This document shows, piece after piece, positions 18,940 to 22,494 of a stretch of 22,494 nt of DNA. Within the stretch, counting starts at the first letter, position 1. Every line of letters begins with the position of its first letter. The stretch spans positions 1 to 22,494 of the forward strand of contig JABYQS010000443.1 of the NCBI GenBank assembly GCA_022592435.1, given 5' to 3'. This DNA comes from Cerioporus squamosus. Its lineage: Eukaryota; Basidiomycota; Agaricomycetes; Polyporales; Polyporaceae. Position numbers and translations under genes: made by a program. The notes below the pieces were generated by a model. That model was not told the origin of the DNA, did not search any database, and saw nothing but the letters and a program-made list of their open reading frames with translations.

Positions 18940-20380
18940 CTACTCCCGCGAACTCGGCTCTGGACTGGGGCTTGGACGGTCCTGCGGTAGAGCTGCTAGT
19001 GTATGCTCCTCTGGCCTCTCGACGTAGTCCGAGGAGACCTTGTCGTGGCCAGAATGGAGGAACGAAGGTATAGCGAAGGATATAGTCCGTGTCGAGCCAG
19101 GTACACGCGTCCTAGAACTGCGAGACTGGTTGAACTCCTTGGCGATGGCGACCCGGACCACGATGAGGCACTGCGAGATGCCAAAGAAGACGGGGAGAAC
19201 ACAGGCCATCACGTATCCGACATCGTAGTTTGTCTAGGGACAGATGGAGCAACGAAAGAGATGAGCCAAGGTGCACACAGTGATACAAGGAACGAATAGA
19301 CATACGACGACATGGCCATTCGGGGCGAGCGAGCAGATCTCGTATAAGAGCAGGCCAATCCATGTTACGACGGCAGACTCGACGCATGCGCGCAGGACGG
19401 TCTCGTAAACGTTGAGTTGTCCGCTTAAGCGGGCTATATAGCTGTTGGAACCTGGTCAGGCACACGGACCTAAACTGAAGAAAACCGGAAGATTTCGCAC
19501 AATATCTTCCCGATGATGGCACCAGTGAGGATGGTGTTGATGGCAAACATGAGCCAGCCCCAGGCCACGGTGATCTTCAGCGTGACCTCGAGCAGCGTGT
19601 TCTCGTAGAAGTCGTAGTGCGTGTAGGCTGCGAGGTGCTGTGCATCGGCAGACCAGCAAAGTACTGTCGATGCAACATGTCAGCGTAAACTTGGTGGCCA
19701 TGTGTAGAATGGAACGCACAAGCATTAATGACGACAAAAGTCATGGGGACGTACAGAGCCCAGCGCTGCCGGTCAAAGATGACATAAAATCGCCATGCCA
19801 GCAGGCCGTCCGAGCACAGACCCTGCATGGATGTTAGATATAGAACGTGCGGCAAGGGGCGGGTGTGCCGGGGAAACGCACAGCGAAGGTGGTAGTCACG
19901 CTGATGAGGGCATTCGGGGTTTAGTCCACGGTGCCAGGAGAAGCGATTGGCCACTCACTTTCCTATGACAATCAAGGGTATACTCCACTTGAAGAACTCG
20001 TTCGCGTCGGGACTCATAATGCGCGCTCTTGCAAACTGCATGGAGCGTGCGATGAAGTGTGCGCAGAGGTCAGCGAATCTGTAACCAGCGACCGCGCGCT
20101 CAGTAACCAATTGTAATGGACAGCGAGGCCGACGTACAACACGATCGTTACTATTCGCAACCTGCGCGAAGACACATCGCGCCTCGCATGGTTCGCCCAA
20201 AGCGCCAGGAGGAACAAGATGAAGTATACTCCTAAGTACCGTCACTCATTAGCGCTTTCGGAACCGTCGCGGTCGGAAGGATGGAAACGCACCAAACAAT
20301 GCGCAGAGCACCGACTGGATGATGCCCGTAATCTCCAGCAGATGCCATGCTGCGGCAATGTCATTTGAGGCGTCGGCCAT
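18940..20380 (-). CDS. Seven-transmembrane protein, eight exons, agaricomycete type
   Basis: Exons are 20380-20293, 20231-20138, 20078-19959, 19900-19882, 19822-19720, 19663-19501, 19441-19306 and 19233-18940. All introns are GT-AG, 56-72 nt, and all phases agree, giving 338 aa. Exon 4 is a 19-nt microexon encoding VTTTFA. Hydrophobic segments: ITGIIQSVLCALFGVYFIL; RIVTIVLFADLCAHFIA; WSIPLIVIGNVTTTFAGL; YVPMTFVVINALC; LKITVAWGWLMFAINTILTG; ESAVVTWIGLLLYEICSLAP; GYVMACVLPVFFGISQCLIV. A Ser/Pro-rich cytosolic tail follows. The organisation is that of the large 7-TM protein group common in mushroom-forming fungi, whose ligand or function is not known to me. It could be receptor-like, but no G-protein coupling motif is evident. 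Confidence 0.86.
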
Positions 20381-21222
20381 GCTGCAACCGTTCACTCATC
20401 CAGTACTGAAACCCGGGGCAGGACAGGGCAGAGCCGGGGCCGAGGTCGACTTCCAGCGGGGAGAGCAAATGACCTGATCCCCGGACCCGACGCGCGTGGC
20501 CTATATACATACCTGACTCCGGGCCACGGACCTCTCCAGTCTCGCCTGGCATGAAAGCGAAGCATCTCCGCTCGGCTAGGGCTAGTGATTTGGCGAGGCT
20601 CCGCGCGATAACTTGGATCCCTGCAAGCTCGCAGACTGCTGAGCTACGGACTCAGCTACCAATGTCGGGATGGTAGGAGCAAGCTATGGAACATCTCACC
20701 AAACGCGCAGTCTGAGATGATTTCGCTCCCTCGCAGGCTGCAGCGGTCAGAAAGCTCGCCGCAGCTCGCCACCCGACGCTCCCCGAAGGCCTGCAAGCGC
20801 CCACTGATATGGTTAGGGCCATCCGTCGCAGTGTTCTGGAAAACAGCAACGATTTGTCCGGTCTCCATCAGCGACCGAAATATTGAAATCTGGGAGGCTA
20901 GTAAGTACTATAGGAAAATCGGGGAGGGGATCGGCGACTTTCGACAAACTTATGCCGTCGGTCTTCGGGTCGAGCTGCTTGTGTCCCAATAGAAGTAGTC
21001 CGGGGTCCTCAGCATATATGATGTTTATACCTCCTTGCAGGCAAAGGAGCGTTTCAGCGAGGCACCAATCGAGTAGTTGACAAGGACGTATAGTACACAT
21101 ATTCTCCGCAGTTCGCTAGCTGTATTATACATGACATGATATTAGCGAGAATACATCGCATACCTGGGGCAGGGTCCGAAAGCAAGGGATAATTACCCAG
21201 CGTAAGCTGGGCTCATCTAGGC
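20381..21222. other. Upstream region of the 7-TM gene; unassigned coding-like frame
   Basis: It contains the promoter side of the 7-TM gene. A minus-strand 95-codon frame at 21100-20813 (with INIIYAEDPGLLLLG) and an overlapping frame at 20868-20656 have plausible amino-acid composition, and a GTACTT donor-like site lies near 20908, but I cannot join them convincingly or name a family. No RNA gene was supported. Confidence 0.3.
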
Positions 21223-22494
21223 CTAGGCCTGACTCTTCAGTTTCAAGCCCGGAAGGCTGAACATCTACGGCGTTATATGCTCTTCAGCACTTGTACGTCC
21301 TTGCAAACTCGTCGAGACGTACCTCATAGATCATCTCCGCAGGCACTCCCCAACCTCGGACGCCTTCAACCTGGTTGACAAGTTGCGTCCCAAGGATGAC
21401 GCCGATAACGGACCCGCTCTCTTCATCAATGATAGGCCCCCCGCTGGAGCCCGGAGTAGGAGGCGGGTCGAAGTGCAGATGCGCCAGCGAATCATACGTC
21501 CCAGGCTAGTGTCAACGTGAGCCAATGTATCAGCTTCTGCGAACTCCATCACCATGCACTGCGCAAGGTGGGTCTAGTCTAACAGCTGGACGCACCTTCG
21601 CCTCTCTTCCGGCGTAGTCTCTGTACCCCACGACTGTGCCCTTTATCACTTCCGCCACGTCCCGCCGACCCAAGGCGTCCAGCCGTCACGGTGCGGGCCG
21701 GTCTCAGGGGGCTTGTCGGTGACGTAGTGCGCGCGTATGGGTGTACCCGGGTGGACGGGGTACGGATTCACTGGGAGCGACCGCAGCCCAGAGCTAACTG
21801 ACGGAGAGGAGAGGAGGAGGAGGTCGCCGCGATGCATAGCGGACAGGATGGACGAGACAGGATGGAACGTCGGCGCAGCGGAGGAACCTGCGATCACGAA
21901 GGACCCAGAGAGCAGCTGATCTTCGGCCACTGCGGGGTTGGGACGCGCTGCGCGCAAGAGGGGGTCATGTCGAATCTTGACGTGCGGTAGCATCACCCAG
22001 CAGAACACATCCGACGCCACGGAGTGTCAGGACCGGATGCTCGAGCAGGCTGCGAGGGTCGATGGGAACTCACCTTTCCAAGTATGCGCACAGGTCACCA
22101 GCGCAACCTGTCCGTCGGGCGTGCCGGAGCATCACGGCGAATCCGGAACTGTAGGTGATCTTGTGCTTGCCGGTGCGATCGTGCACGGCGTGCGCCACCA
22201 TGAAGAGTGCCCCGTCCGCAGTGCTCACCTCCACATTCGCGTTCGTCGCGTCTCGCGAGAACTGGACGCGCCGCTCTTCGTCTGGCGGGACTCATAGGCA
22301 GGAGGCCCCAAGGACATGCCCAGCACGCTTCATGTACGTTTCCACAAGCTCGGTAAGGGGCGTTATGGCGGACCCGGGTGCGGCGGCTGACACTCCAGAG
22401 GGACCAGGGTGTTCCGAGGCTGCTCTATGCAGCTCGGAGAGGACTTGGCATCGAAAGCTTTGACCTGGGATGTGGGCTGGGGTGAGGCGGCTGC
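21223..22494 (-). pseudogene. Decayed trypsin-like serine protease gene, 5' end beyond the window
   Basis: The segments follow a chymotrypsin-fold protease order. GQVALVTCAHTW carries the His box. HRGDLLLLSS carries a likely Asp. FDPPPTPGSSGGPIIDEESG has the GxSGGP serine box. The last exon encodes MFSLPGLKLK and ends at TAG 21225-21223. Credible introns are 21595-21506 (GTGCGT...CTAG) and 21322-21265 (GTACGT...GTAG). Several lesions break the frame: an in-frame TGA near 22295 before VPPDEERRVQFSRDA; a frame switch near 22130 between GFAVM and SGTPDGQVA; a phase mismatch at the intron near 22073-21976; and another shift near 21648 between GGTWR and VIKGTVVGYRD. All catalytic boxes survive, so decay looks recent. 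The coding sequence reaches the right edge with no start seen. Confidence 0.72.

Noticed and set aside
20600..20670. tRNA-like stretch on the minus strand (GTAGCTCAG box)
   Set aside because: It resembles an A-box, but there is no matching B-box GGTTCGA-type motif or cloverleaf with a paired acceptor stem.

Overview
The window is nuclear DNA of a filamentous basidiomycete, most likely an agaricomycete and perhaps a polypore. It is GC-rich. Genes are split by short GT-AG introns, mostly 50-100 nt with CTGAC/CTAAC-like branch sites. The encoded families are fungal housekeeping proteins plus lineage-expanded RBR ubiquitin ligases, MYND zinc-finger proteins and 7-TM proteins. I see no bacterial operons, CRISPR array, rRNA or convincing tRNA. 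All gene models below were assembled by eye from splice signals and reading frame.

Left half (1-8805): compact housekeeping DNA. A single-pass membrane protein (minus) diverges from a PXA-domain protein (plus). Then 6-phosphogluconolactonase (minus) diverges from a HIT-family hydrolase (plus) over only 182 bp, and an intronless 575-aa membrane protein (minus) follows. The convergent 3' ends of the HIT and membrane genes are separated by a 617-bp non-coding inverted-repeat transposable element with a perfect 9-bp target duplication.

Middle (8806-18728): an accessory block with two RBR (RING-IBR-RING) E3-ligase genes on the minus strand and two paralogous MYND zinc-finger genes on the plus strand. 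Both ligase copies are damaged. Copy 1 carries a 424-bp inverted-repeat element in its last large coding exon, flanked by a 3-bp duplication. Removing the element plus one duplication rejoins the reading frame exactly and returns a Cys-rich C-terminal tail. Copy 2 has a 1-nt frameshift and has lost a RING1 histidine. A third short inverted-repeat element, pogo/Tc1-mariner-like, lies between the MYND genes.

Right end (18940-22494): an eight-exon gene for a seven-transmembrane protein with a 19-nt microexon, then a decayed trypsin-like serine protease gene that runs off the right edge.

The most notable results are the insertion into RBR copy 1, the nested inverted-repeat element at 6402-7018, and the parallel decay of both RBR copies beside apparently intact MYND paralogues.
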